The notes under the pieces: generated by a model
Database searches by the model: none
The model's input: the letters and a program-made list of their open reading frames with translations, nothing else
What the model was told of the DNA's origin: nothing
Shown: piece after piece, positions 28,773 through 36,013 of the stretch
Numbering within the stretch: the stretch's first letter is position 1
Layout of the letters: the number at the start of each line of letters is the position of its first letter
Source of the DNA: JBIQKZ01 sp044464765
GTDB taxonomy: Bacteria; Pseudomonadota; Gammaproteobacteria; Burkholderiales; Burkholderiaceae_B
Assembly (NCBI GenBank): GCA_044464765.1
Contig: JBIQKZ010000023.1
Span: forward strand, 1 to 39,262
Reading direction: 5' to 3'
DNA length: 39,262 nucleotides
Position numbers and translations under genes: made by a program

Positions 28773-31133
28773 CTAAATGGGCAATGCATCGTGCTCGTGC
28801 CCTGATTTATTGCTTGCGCTGGCAGGCGTCTTTTCCTCTTTCGGCCTCGCGTAGTAGTACAACCTCAGCCCCGCTGGTTCACGCGCCTTGCGCCATCCCA
28901 GCCGCATCATGATGGAGCCAATGCGGGTAGTAGCCGACCGCTGACCATCGATCTTGCTGATGTCCATTTGGATTGCGCCCGTCAGTATTTGTGCAGATGT
29001 GAACCGTTCCTGCAGCGCCTGCTCAGGCTGAGTGAGCCACTTCGCAATGACCTCGTGCCACGGATCAAAGACCTCGCGCATTTGCTGCTGGGGGACAATG
29101 TAGAGAGTTTCCTGCTCACGCGTGGGGTAGACCTGCTTGCCAGCCCTAACCTCATACACCGCTTGCGCAAAAAGCTGTTCTCTGACTTCCTTGATGACGT
29201 CCAGATAGACCTTGGTACACAACACTGACCAGAAGCGCCGATTGCCGGTTGGGTCTTTGTGGTACTCATAATTATTGGTGGTGGCAGCAAAGACCGTCTG
29301 GCGAAGCTGCGTGACCATGCGTGACCCATACGGCGGTCGGTAACGATCTTGGGCTTGCGTCAAGAACGCTTTGATGCGTGTGGCCTCAGATCGGTTAAAC
29401 GCATCAAGCTCGGCAATTTCGTAGATCCAGGTACCTGAAATCGACATGAAAGCGTCTTTACTATTCAAGTCCAACGGCGCATCTGAGAACCACTCGCCAC
29501 CCATAGTCCGCAAGGCACTGGATTTCATGAGCCCTTGTGGGCCCTCTAAAATCAGCACGTAGTCGCCCTTGCACCCAGGGTTCAAAATTCGGTTGACGGC
29601 CTGCCGCAACCATAATGCGCCGACCAACTCGGTGTAGGGGGAACCCTCTGCACCCAAGCAGTCGCGCAACCATGTACCCAATCTGTCCTGGCCGTCCCAC
29701 TCGAGCGAATCCAACCACTCGCGAACCGGATGGTGCTTATTGCGACTAGCAACAAGCCGAACGCCTTCGGCAATGGTCGATGAGCTACGAAACAGAATAT
29801 TGGCTTGCGATGCCAGCCACATGGAGAGTTCCAAATCATCCTCTTCGGACCACTCCCCCAGATTTTCTGACCAAGGTGTGGGCTTGAGTTTCTCAATGCG
29901 CGCCGAAAACTCGTTGTAGCCGACGATGCCCTGCAAGAGAGGATGATTCTCCATAGCCAAGGCCACATTCTCTTTGCAATCCTCGTACCCGCCGCGTGGT
30001 TTCTTTAGTAGATTAGACTTCCAGTACAACCTGGCGCTAGCGGGTTCAGGGGGCAAAGACCTCTGGTCAGCTTGCGCAGGCGCGGGCTCTGAGGCGTGGA
30101 TGGACGGGCGAAGGTTGTCGTATATCCATTGTTTGATTTCTTCAGCGGTCTTACCCTCTTCCAGCGCATCGAACACATCCCAGCCGTCCGTCATCGCGCC
30201 CGGGGCGGGTATGGCCACCACACGAACTTGGCAGCCGAGTTCGAGCAGCACTTTGGCAATATCTTCGGCCGCCTTAATTCCCGGTTGCCCTTGCTTTCCG
30301 GCCTGGCCCTGGGCAGCAGGCACCGGATGCTCCGGCAGTAGTTCACCGGCTTTATCGCGCTGCGAATCACAATCCGGCCAAATGATGATCTTGCGTCCGG
30401 CTAGTGCCGACCATTCAGCCTTGCTAACGGCCTTGCCACCACCTGGCCAACACACCACATCGAACCATTCGCCTAGCGCAGCGTGAGCCGCATCGGCGCA
30501 CTTTTCACCTTCGACGATGAGCACATACTCACGCTGGGCGAATCGTTGTAGACCATACAGCGGCCTGGGTTCGGAAAATTGCATCCAGCGCCACCGGTGC
30601 TGACCGCTCTCAACGTTGCGGGCCCATACGCATGGGATCACTTCTTTGCCACCGTCCGACGTGCGAAACCGGCAGACATACCCTAGCAAGGAGCCCGAAG
30701 CGTCGTAATACGCCCATCGCGCTTCGTACGGCCCTCGTACGGGATGAGCCCGGGGCGCATCAGAAGCTGTCTTGGGCACCGGCGCCACGGGAATCCAAGT
30801 CGATTTAGCTTTCTTTCGAGCCGATGTTGCTGGCGCGGTCGGCATCACGTTCAATTGCCTGGCCAACTCACGGGCGGCGGCCAACTGGTCGTTGCCGGTG
30901 AAGATGGCGGCATAGAGCGAAATCAGGTCAGCGCCGCCCTCGCCCGAGGAAAAATCTTTCCACACGCCACTAACCAAATTCACGGCCAGCGATCGGCCCT
31001 GCTCGCCGTCCAAGCTGCCTACCCGCCACTCGCGGCCATCACGCACGCCCTTTGGCAACCAATCCGGTACCAGCTTCTCCGCCTGGGCCAGTGCGGCAGC
31101 CGCCACCTCTTTGAAATCGATTTTTCCGCGCAT
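28773..31133 (-). CDS. primase-helicase (Toprim + VirE-type ATPase)
   Basis: Encodes 786 aa. The N-terminal ~95 residues resemble a primase zinc-binding/CHC2-like region without the Cys cluster (WKDFSSGEGGADLISLYAAI). A Toprim domain follows with VLIVEGEKCAD (Glu208) and WPDCDSQRD (Asp254, Asp256). The C-terminal VirE-type P-loop ATPase has LEGPQGLMKSS (about 529-539) and DAPLDLNSKDAFMSISGTWI, with arginine-finger-like GNRRFWSV. It would prime and unwind DNA at the origin. The next feature downstream is the iteron array, so enzyme and origin are adjacent. Confidence 0.9.
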   Translation of the reverse strand: MRGKIDFKEVAAAALAQAEKLVPDWLPKGVRDGREWRVGSLDGEQGRSLAVNLVSGVWKDFSSGEGGADLISLYAAIFTGNDQLAAARELARQLNVMPTAPATSARKKAKSTWIPVAPVPKTASDAPRAHPVRGPYEARWAYYDASGSLLGYVCRFRTSDGGKEVIPCVWARNVESGQHRWRWMQFSEPRPLYGLQRFAQREYVLIVEGEKCADAAHAALGEWFDVVCWPGGGKAVSKAEWSALAGRKIIIWPDCDSQRDKAGELLPEHPVPAAQGQAGKQGQPGIKAAEDIAKVLLELGCQVRVVAIPAPGAMTDGWDVFDALEEGKTAEEIKQWIYDNLRPSIHASEPAPAQADQRSLPPEPASARLYWKSNLLKKPRGGYEDCKENVALAMENHPLLQGIVGYNEFSARIEKLKPTPWSENLGEWSEEDDLELSMWLASQANILFRSSSTIAEGVRLVASRNKHHPVREWLDSLEWDGQDRLGTWLRDCLGAEGSPYTELVGALWLRQAVNRILNPGCKGDYVLILEGPQGLMKSSALRTMGGEWFSDAPLDLNSKDAFMSISGTWIYEIAELDAFNRSEATRIKAFLTQAQDRYRPPYGSRMVTQLRQTVFAATTNNYEYHKDPTGNRRFWSVLCTKVYLDVIKEVREQLFAQAVYEVRAGKQVYPTREQETLYIVPQQQMREVFDPWHEVIAKWLTQPEQALQERFTSAQILTGAIQMDISKIDGQRSATTRIGSIMMRLGWRKAREPAGLRLYYYARPKEEKTPASASNKSGHEHDALPI

Positions 31134-31136
31134 GCC

Positions 31137-31433
31137 CTAAAGCCTCAGAAAGAATGACGTAGGCAGTTTGGCGGGACCCGCCTTAGCTGGTGCCGGGCTG
31201 CATGCCCCATACACTGAGACCCGCTTATTGACGCCGGGAACGCGCCGCCGATCGATTACTTGAATCTCACCATTGGCCACCAGCCTGTTGCAGGTGTCCC
31301 AAACAACCTTCATCGACAGTTGCAGACCCTCGGCCAGCTCGCGCGCAGTGCAGGGACCTTCGGCCCGCAGGTGCGACATAATAGTTTGCGCGACTTCCCC
31401 AAGAGGTCGGCCAGGCTTTCTTGGTTTATGCAT
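31137..31433 (-). CDS. winged-HTH DNA-binding protein
   Basis: Encodes 98 aa from ATG 31433 (MHKPRKPGRPLGEVAQTIMS). Residues about 25-65 form a winged helix (GPCTARELAEGLQLSMKVVW, VANGEIQVIDRRR). It is placed just before the primase-helicase with a 3-bp gap. It may load the helicase or regulate replication. No specific family recognised. Confidence 0.75.
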   Translation of the reverse strand: MHKPRKPGRPLGEVAQTIMSHLRAEGPCTARELAEGLQLSMKVVWDTCNRLVANGEIQVIDRRRVPGVNKRVSVYGACSPAPAKAGPAKLPTSFFLRL

Positions 31434-31511
31434 CTTTGTGCCCTCCCACACAGAACCTGGGTGGGCTCCTAAGCGACTTTCCGTGGCAGAGGTGGGATAC
31501 TTGCTTTTGCA

Positions 31512-31901
31512 TCAAGCCACTCTCAGCATGCCGACGCGCTCCATCCGCTCAGCAAGCCTTGACATTGCCTTTTGTGCCTCGACAAACTCCCGCTGCAGTC
31601 GCGCCCGCTCGTCTTCGGGCTCAATAGGTGTCGGGTCGCTGTAACCGGCTTCTCGGGTAACGTAATTCATCGCCGCGTGGCAGCCCTTAGACCGGCCGAG
31701 AGATAGAAGCAAAAGAACCTGTTCGGGCGACAGTTTGGCCGGCCGATGGTCGTTTAAGCAATCCAATAATTGACTCTGTGCGGCTTCTGGCGTCTTCTCT
31801 GGCCATAACACACCCCCGACGGCTTTAGCCCCACCTGCGACGCGCACAACGTCTTTGAGTGCATCAGAAAACGACTCATAAAACAAAGATTCTTGGTTCA
31901 T
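31512..31901 (-). CDS. CII-like phage regulatory protein
   Basis: Encodes 129 aa from ATG 31901 (MNQESLFYESFSDALKDVVR). GGAKAVGGVLWPEKTPEAAQ, then LLDCLNDHRPAKLSPEQVLL resembles the phage regulatory CII family of beta/gamma prophages, with an HTH in the middle and a coiled C-terminus (RLQREFVEAQKAMSRLAERM). Expected to act on the lysis-lysogeny decision. First gene after the cro-like gene on the leftward transcript, apart from the plus-strand gene at 32033. Confidence 0.72.
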   Translation of the reverse strand: MNQESLFYESFSDALKDVVRVAGGAKAVGGVLWPEKTPEAAQSQLLDCLNDHRPAKLSPEQVLLLLSLGRSKGCHAAMNYVTREAGYSDPTPIEPEDERARLQREFVEAQKAMSRLAERMERVGMLRVA

Positions 31902-32032
31902 ATGCGGCCCCTTGCGGAAAATTCGTAAGCCCTCGTAAAGACAGAAGAGGGCAAAAAAAGAGAACATGAAGTCATCGCAACCCTCGGGAAATACGAATGC
32001 CCTCCTCCGCCGCACTGGCCGACAATAGACCG

Positions 32033-32194
32033 ATGACCGAACATCATTTCCAGAGCCTTTTCGATCAGGCTGTCGAACTGGCGTACCAAGCCTTCGCCGA
32101 CCCCGACGATGAGCATGTGATGTGCATCTACTCCCGCCTGTTGTGGAACTGGCAGCGAGGCGTCGGCGATGATGGTGCCGTCACGGTGCATTAA
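32033..32194 (+). CDS. small plus-strand protein within the leftward operon
   Basis: Encodes 53 aa (MTEHHFQSLFDQAVELAYQA, MCIYSRLLWNWQRG). Third codon positions are GC-rich like neighbouring real genes. It fills the gap between two minus-strand genes where no credible minus-strand gene is visible. No RBS consensus. Conserved-looking but unidentified. Confidence 0.5.
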   Translation: MTEHHFQSLFDQAVELAYQAFADPDDEHVMCIYSRLLWNWQRGVGDDGAVTVH

Positions 32195-32216
32195 ATCTTG
32201 ATCGGAGGCAGGCCAG

Positions 32217-32429
32217 TCACACATGATCCACCTTGCTTGGAAGCGATTCGAAATAAGCATGAAGGGCCTCCACCGTGTTGATTCGAGGGTTTGTAACTTC
32301 GCCGTAATAAAGTTTTCGCACTGTGCCCTCCGGCACACGCGCACCAGCTGCGATAGCTTGCAGCTCAATGTGCTTGTACGCCCTCAAACGGGCTAAAACA
32401 CTCGATAGGTAGGTGTGTTTGGTGTCCAT
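32217..32429 (-). CDS. cro: Cro-like HTH repressor
   Basis: Encodes 70 aa. HTH segment ELQAIAAGARVPEGTVRKLY followed by NPRINTVEALHAYFESL. It starts 13 bases after the predicted start of the leftward transcript and is divergent from the CI-like repressor, sharing operators O1-O3. Likely represses CI synthesis in the lytic state. The name is by role and position, not by close homology to lambda Cro. Confidence 0.78.
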   Translation of the reverse strand: MDTKHTYLSSVLARLRAYKHIELQAIAAGARVPEGTVRKLYYGEVTNPRINTVEALHAYFESLPSKVDHV

Positions 32430-32435
32430 GGTAAA

Positions 32436-32464
32436 AGTCTATTCCCATAAACGGGAACGGTCAA
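32436..32464 (-). promoter_or_regulatory. leftward early promoter overlapped by operator O1
   Basis: Minus strand TTGACC (32459-32464), 17-bp spacer, TAGACT (32436-32441). The spacer is exactly the operator O1, so repressor binding blocks RNA polymerase. It drives the cro-like gene and the replication genes. Confidence 0.75.
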
Positions 32465-32509
32465 CCCACAAAAGGGAATGCTTGACAGCGATAATCCCGA
32501 ATATGGGTA
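32442..32509. promoter_or_regulatory. operators O1-O3, left of repressor gene
   Basis: Three copies of the 16-bp TTCCC-N6-GGGAA pattern: 32442-32457 (TTCCCATAAACGGGAA), 32463-32478 (AACCCACAAAAGGGAA) and 32494-32509 (CCC-N6-GGG core). O3 overlaps the repressor ATG (32503), giving negative autoregulation. GATAAT (32490-32495) is a possible -10 for the repressor, and would start the transcript at or next to the ATG (leaderless, as for lambda cI). Confidence 0.8.
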
Positions 32510-32898
32510 AGAACGTTGTGAAGATCCTTGCAGAGAATCTGAACCGCCTGTGTGTCGGCCAAATGACGATTACAGAGGTAGGAAAACGTGCGCAGATCGG
32601 AAAATCGACGATCGATCGTGTTCGCAAAGCTGAGACAGCGATGCGAATTGACAACCTCGAAGACCTCGCTCGCGTTTTCGGACTGCAAGCGTGGCAACTC
32701 CTAGTTCCAAACGTTGACCCCCAAACCCCCCCAGTCCTTGTGCACGAAGATTTGGGCGAGGATGAATACACAGTCGCAACTTTTTATCAACAGCTAGATG
32801 GTCCTGAGCGAAGATATATTCTAGAAAAAATTCGCCAGTTTCTAACAGAGCAAGAACAAGAGCAAAGCAGCACCAGCGCAAAAAGAGACGCTGTCTAA
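32503..32898 (+). CDS. CI-like repressor (HTH only, no peptidase domain)
   Basis: Encodes 131 aa from ATG 32503 (MGKNVVKILAENLNRLCVGQ); no RBS precedes it, consistent with leaderless translation. HTH covers MTITEVGKRAQIGKSTIDRV, then NLEDLARVFGLQAWQLLV. The C-terminal ~50 residues are acidic and helical and may oligomerise. A LexA-like S24 peptidase domain is absent, so RecA-stimulated self-cleavage cannot be the induction route. It sits between two operator triplets that it presumably binds. Confidence 0.85.
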   Translation: MGKNVVKILAENLNRLCVGQMTITEVGKRAQIGKSTIDRVRKAETAMRIDNLEDLARVFGLQAWQLLVPNVDPQTPPVLVHEDLGEDEYTVATFYQQLDGPERRYILEKIRQFLTEQEQEQSSTSAKRDAV

Positions 32899-32980
32899 GC
32901 CCAAGTTGCGCTTGGTGCGCGTGGATGGGCGTCCAGTACCCATCAAGTAAATTCTGATTTCCCACCCGCATTGCCTATTT

Positions 32981-33057
32981 TTCCCGTAAGCGGGAAGTAA
33001 CGCTTGCAAATTCCCGTTTATGGGATTAGAGTGTCGATTAATTCCCATAAACGGGAA
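32981..33057. promoter_or_regulatory. operators O4-O6 and rightward early promoter
   Basis: Operators at 32981-32996 (TTCCCGTAAGCGGGAA), 33011-33026 (TTCCCGTTTATGGGAT) and 33042-33057 (TTCCCATAAACGGGAA). A promoter TTGCAA (33004-33009), 17-bp spacer, TAGAGT (33027-33032) faces right and its spacer is operator O5. This mirrors the left array, where the spacer of the leftward promoter is also an operator. It drives the 33096-37987 genes. Confidence 0.8.
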
Positions 33058-33095
33058 GACGCCGACGATCAGATCGTATTGCCGATGGAGTGAAT

Positions 33096-33266
33096 ATGCG
33101 ACGACCTCTAACACCCAACCGTCATACAGCTAAAGGTGGCATCCATGGCGAGTACTCCAACCGCCACCGTGACCGACCCTTGGGTCTGCGCGACTTAGTC
33201 GGCAGCGCGGTCGTGTTGAGCTGCTTATATCTGATGCTCTGCATCGGCGCGGCCTACGGCTACTGA
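33096..33266 (+). CDS. small membrane protein, first gene of rightward operon
   Basis: Encodes 56 aa with a GGAG five bases before the ATG. A basic N-terminus (MRRPLTPNRHTAKGGIHGEY) is followed by a C-terminal membrane segment (AVVLSCLYLMLCIGAAYGY). No family recognised. Confidence 0.6.
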   Translation: MRRPLTPNRHTAKGGIHGEYSNRHRDRPLGLRDLVGSAVVLSCLYLMLCIGAAYGY

Positions 33267-33277
33267 TAGGCCACAAC

Positions 33278-33481
33278 ATGCGCGCCCAGCCTACGCCCGA
33301 ACAGCTACGCGAGGCCTACCAGGCCAGCCGACTTCCCATCAGCCTCGAGGCTGCCATGAGCGAGCCTGCGGTTGCCCTGGCGCTGACTAACACAGCTTTG
33401 GCCATGGCTGCACGTCGAGCACGAGCTGAGCGCGCAAACGTAAACGACTTTAAACGCCGCGCTGCTGGCGACAACGATTAA
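33278..33481 (+). CDS. small early protein
   Basis: Encodes 67 aa, helical and Ala/Arg-rich (MRAQPTPEQLREAYQASRLP, ALAMAARRARAERANV). Lies between the membrane protein and the dNMP kinase. Related small proteins occur in beta-proteobacterial phages; role unknown. Confidence 0.65.
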   Translation: MRAQPTPEQLREAYQASRLPISLEAAMSEPAVALALTNTALAMAARRARAERANVNDFKRRAAGDND

Positions 33482-33501
33482 CCACTTCAAACAGAAATAA
33501 C

Positions 33502-34128
33502 ATGACTCATATTGATGATCGCAGGCTGTTGCTCGGCCTAGCTGGCCGCGCCGGCGCAGGCAAAGACACCGTCGCTGACGTCCTGTGCGAAGGCCACCAG
33601 TTCTATCGCTTCGCCTTTGCCGACCCGGTGCGTGCCGAGATTATTAGTGCCTTCAGTGTCGACATGTCGGTGTTCGATGTCAACAGCAAGGAGCGCAAGA
33701 TTGACGCCCTGGCCATAGCACGCTGCGCTGACCCAGACTTTCGGCGCGTGGCCGGCAAGCTCGGGGTGAACATGACCGATGCGCGCTCAGCGCGCGAAAT
33801 CATGCGCTGGTGGGGCACCGAGTACCGCCGCACTCAGAACCCTCGTTATTGGACGAACCGCGCGGGCGAGACACTATACGACGCCATGCGCCGGGGCTTC
33901 CGACGCATCGTCATTACCGACCTGCGCTTTCGCAACGAGGCCGCATTTGTTCGGTACCACGGCGGCAAGGTCTGGGCAATCCAACGTGCCACGGCCGAGT
34001 GTCTGCCCGCCACGCACGTGTCCGAGCAGGAAATAGCCGCGCTGGAGCCGGACCGGGTCATCGAGAATAACAAGTCCATGACTGCCCTAGCTGCCGCGGT
34101 CATGAAGGCCTACCGAGAGTCGGCATGA
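33502..34128 (+). CDS. deoxynucleoside monophosphate kinase
   Basis: Encodes 208 aa. P-loop GLAGRAGAGKDTVADVL at the N-terminus, FYRFAFADPVRAEIISAF as the NMP-binding region, RWWGTEYRRTQNPRYW as the LID-like part, and RIVITDLRFRNEAAFV. It converts dNMPs to dNDPs for phage DNA synthesis, as T4 gp1-type kinases do. Its stop overlaps the next gene's ATG (ATGA). Confidence 0.88.
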   Translation: MTHIDDRRLLLGLAGRAGAGKDTVADVLCEGHQFYRFAFADPVRAEIISAFSVDMSVFDVNSKERKIDALAIARCADPDFRRVAGKLGVNMTDARSAREIMRWWGTEYRRTQNPRYWTNRAGETLYDAMRRGFRRIVITDLRFRNEAAFVRYHGGKVWAIQRATAECLPATHVSEQEIAALEPDRVIENNKSMTALAAAVMKAYRESA

Positions 34129-34559
34129 AGCCCCGCCGCAACAAGCGCTACCAACCTAAACCGGTGCGTCTACCTATGACCGGCTTGCGCGACACGATCG
34201 CTCTTCACATGCACGCCAGCCTGGCGGGGCTGACTGCAACCGGGGACGTCGAGTCATTCGATTCACTGGCTGACATCATGAACATGGTCAGCATTGCCAT
34301 CGCGAACGACAGCCGATTCGCCCACGAGCAGCAGCTGGTCCAAGGTGGCGTCCGGGCCATGAACGACATCCTCAAACTGCTCGAAGCCCGGCTGCCGCTG
34401 CAAGAGCGGCATATCGCCCCAGTGCGCGTAGCAGTAACCGCCATTGACTGCGTGCTGCCATGGCTCGATGTCTCAAAACTATACGCCGCCGAACGCCTGG
34501 CCGTCGCCATAAACCTAAAACGGCGCCAAACCCAGGGCACCCAGGAGGCAAAAGCATGA
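34125..34559 (+). CDS. early protein, unknown function
   Basis: Encodes 144 aa. A basic N-terminus (MKPRRNKRYQPKPVRLPMTG) is followed by a helical body (DVESFDSLADIMNMVSIAIA, VQGGVRAMNDILKLLEARLP). Translationally coupled at both ends. Similar proteins are common in Burkholderiales prophages next to dNMP kinase genes, without a known activity. Confidence 0.7.
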   Translation: MKPRRNKRYQPKPVRLPMTGLRDTIALHMHASLAGLTATGDVESFDSLADIMNMVSIAIANDSRFAHEQQLVQGGVRAMNDILKLLEARLPLQERHIAPVRVAVTAIDCVLPWLDVSKLYAAERLAVAINLKRRQTQGTQEAKA

Positions 34560-34636
34560 CCAGCCTGTCACACGTTCTATTTTTCATCGGAGCGGCGCTT
34601 ATCGCCGTCTCAATCTGGGCCCCGTGGCCTAAATAA
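34556..34636 (+). CDS. 26-aa membrane peptide
   Basis: Encodes MTSLSHVLFFIGAALIAVSI then WAPWPK: one membrane span with a short polar tail. The ATG overlaps the upstream stop. It lies right before the first DGR target gene. Possibly a tiny membrane regulator; evidence is limited to the span and coupling. Confidence 0.45.
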   Translation: MTSLSHVLFFIGAALIAVSIWAPWPK

Positions 34637-34647
34637 AAGGAGCAACC

Positions 34648-35010
34648 ATGCAACAACTACAAATCCCACCCTTAGCCGAGGGCGAAGTCTACGCCGGTGC
34701 TATCGGTGACCAGCACGGCAACGTGCACCACGTTGTCTTGCTTCCCGGCGACAACGATAACGCTTCGTGGCAGGCCCAGATGGACTGGGCCAAAAGTATT
34801 GGCGGCGATCTGCCGACACGCGTCGAGCAAGCCATCCTCTGGGCGAACTGCCGCGATGAGTTCCAAAAAGACTGGTACTGGAGCAATGAGCTGCACCATG
34901 CCGACTCCAGCTACGCCTGGCTTCAGGACTTCTACGACGGCTTCCAGATCACCAGCAGCCTCACGAGCGCCGAGCTGCGCGCCCGCGCCGTCCGCAGATT
35001 ACCCATTTAA
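34648..35010 (+). CDS. DGR variable protein 1 (DUF1566-like C-type-lectin fold)
   Basis: Encodes 120 aa. Body GEVYAGAIGDQHGNVHHVVL, DLPTRVEQAILWANCRDEFQ and DWYWSNELHHADSSYAW, then SAELRARAVRR is the DUF1566-like ligand-binding fold used by many DGR targets. The last third contains VR1 (34906-35000). Compared with the template, all ten AAY codons differ (AAT to CTT, and nine AAC to GAC, TAC, GAC, TTC, ATC, ACC, AGC, AGC, CTC), giving 13 substitutions, all at adenines. The invariant 3' part encodes TSAELRARAVRR. No signal peptide is visible. Likely phage-borne binding protein; ligand unknown. Confidence 0.88.
   Translation: MQQLQIPPLAEGEVYAGAIGDQHGNVHHVVLLPGDNDNASWQAQMDWAKSIGGDLPTRVEQAILWANCRDEFQKDWYWSNELHHADSSYAWLQDFYDGFQITSSLTSAELRARAVRRLPI
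34906..35000 (+). repeat. DGR variable repeat VR1
   Basis: 95 bp aligned without gaps to the template at 36031-36125. 13 differences, each where the template has A, none elsewhere. The last 38 bp (from ACGAGCGCC to CGCAGATT) are identical although the template has several A residues there, marking the 3' initiation/homing zone. Confidence 0.93.
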
Positions 35011-35037
35011 TCCTTTAACCATTTAGGAGAGCCGCCC

Positions 35038-35496
35038 ATGGCCATCACCCTTAAAGCCATCAAGCACGAGCAAAACCGCCTGGCAAAGATGATCGCGGTC
35101 CTCGAGGCGCAAAGCGCAGTGGACTTCTGCATCCCGCAAGCCGACATTGTCTTGCACCAAGGCGAGCACTATGCCGGCCTGATTCTCGACGAAGAAGGCA
35201 ACCCCTCGCATCACCTTATTCTGCTCGCCGGCGAAACCGAAGACATCAGCTGGCCGAACGCTCAGGACTGGGCCGCCGAACAGGGTGGAGAACTGCCCAC
35301 GCGCCGCGAGCAGGCTCTGCTCTACGCCAACCTACCAAGTCAGTTCCAAAAGACCTGGTACTGGTCCTGCGAGCAGCACAAGGAAGATTCCAGCCACGCC
35401 TGGAGTCAGTACTTCCTCCACGGCTACCAGGGCAACAACAACACCACGAGCGCCGAGCTGCGCGCCCGCGCCGTCCGCAGATTAATCATTGATTAA
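35038..35496 (+). CDS. DGR variable protein 2 (DUF1566-like, N-terminal helix)
   Basis: Encodes 152 aa. An N-terminal helix (MAITLKAIKHEQNRLAKMIA) absent from VP1 precedes the same fold: GEHYAGLILDEEGNPSHHLI, ELPTRREQALLYANLPSQFQ, TWYWSCEQHKEDSSHAW, SAELRARAVRR. VR2 is 35389-35483. Seven of the ten AAY codons differ from the template (AGT, TAC, CTC, CAC, TAC, GGC, ACC), nine changes at A plus one T to C at 35395. It follows VP1 by 27 bp with GGAG near the ATG, so the two targets are cotranscribed. The N-terminal helix may oligomerise or attach the protein. Confidence 0.9.
   Translation: MAITLKAIKHEQNRLAKMIAVLEAQSAVDFCIPQADIVLHQGEHYAGLILDEEGNPSHHLILLAGETEDISWPNAQDWAAEQGGELPTRREQALLYANLPSQFQKTWYWSCEQHKEDSSHAWSQYFLHGYQGNNNTTSAELRARAVRRLIID
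35389..35483 (+). repeat. DGR variable repeat VR2
   Basis: 95 bp aligned to the template 36031-36125 without gaps: nine A-site substitutions and one non-A change (template T 36037, here C 35395) near the 5' end. The final 38 bp are identical to template and VR1. The non-A change near the 5' edge may mark the limit of cDNA transfer. Confidence 0.93.
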
Positions 35497-35497
35497 T
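35481..35497 (+). other. inverted repeat at VR2 3' end (possible homing hairpin)
   Basis: ATTAATC-ATT-GATTAAT gives a 7-bp stem with a 3-base loop starting on the last bases of VR2 and including the VP2 stop region. In Bordetella BPP-1 a small hairpin just after VR promotes retrohoming. No comparable repeat follows VR1. Confidence 0.5.
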
Positions 35498-35514
35498 TCA
35501 TTCATTGAATCAGC

Positions 35515-35889
35515 ATGGCCATCCACACTGACCTGGACATCTACAAAGTTGCGTACAAGCTGCTGGACGCTGTCACCGACATCGTCAAGCACATGAACCG
35601 CAACTTCAAGCGCTCGATAGGCGAGAAGATCGCCAACGAGTGCGTTGAGATCACGATACTGGTATTTCGCGCCAATGTAGCGCATGACAAAGCACCTCAC
35701 CTGCTCGAACTGCTCGAGCGCCTTCAGGTTATTAACTTGATGCTGCGCCTCGGCATGGATAAGAGCATTATTGCGCGACCGGCTTATGCCGACGCAGTGA
35801 AGCTGACCACCAGTATCGGCAAACAAGCCAATGGATGGCGCCGCGCCAAACGTCGCCCGCCTCATGGAGGTCACGGCTTTCATGACTGA
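35515..35889 (+). CDS. avd: DGR accessory variability determinant (Avd)
   Basis: Encodes 124 aa, predicted four-helix bundle with basic residues (MAIHTDLDIYKVAYKLLDAV, DIVKHMNRNFKRSIGEKIAN, EITILVFRANVAHDKAPHLL, IGKQANGWRRAKRRPP). Length and pattern fit Avd, a S23-type bundle that forms a pentamer and binds the DGR reverse transcriptase and RNA. Located between VP2 and the template repeat as in BPP-1. Its TGA overlaps the ATG at 35882 of the frame continuing into the reverse transcriptase. Confidence 0.88.
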   Translation: MAIHTDLDIYKVAYKLLDAVTDIVKHMNRNFKRSIGEKIANECVEITILVFRANVAHDKAPHLLELLERLQVINLMLRLGMDKSIIARPAYADAVKLTTSIGKQANGWRRAKRRPPHGGHGFHD

Positions 35890-36013
35890 GCGATTCTCTA
35901 ATCTGGTCGTGCCGCTGCCCCACAAAGGCACCGACATGCGCATTGAGGACACCGCCGGCCACCGGCCGGGCAGGTCCTGCGCAGTTTCCCTGCTGAATCC
36001 TCGGCAGGGCGAC

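Noticed and set aside
32842..33114. Minus-strand 90-aa open frame over the operators O4-O6
   Set aside because: Would span a promoter and three operators and overlaps the repressor 3' end; no RBS or conserved features.
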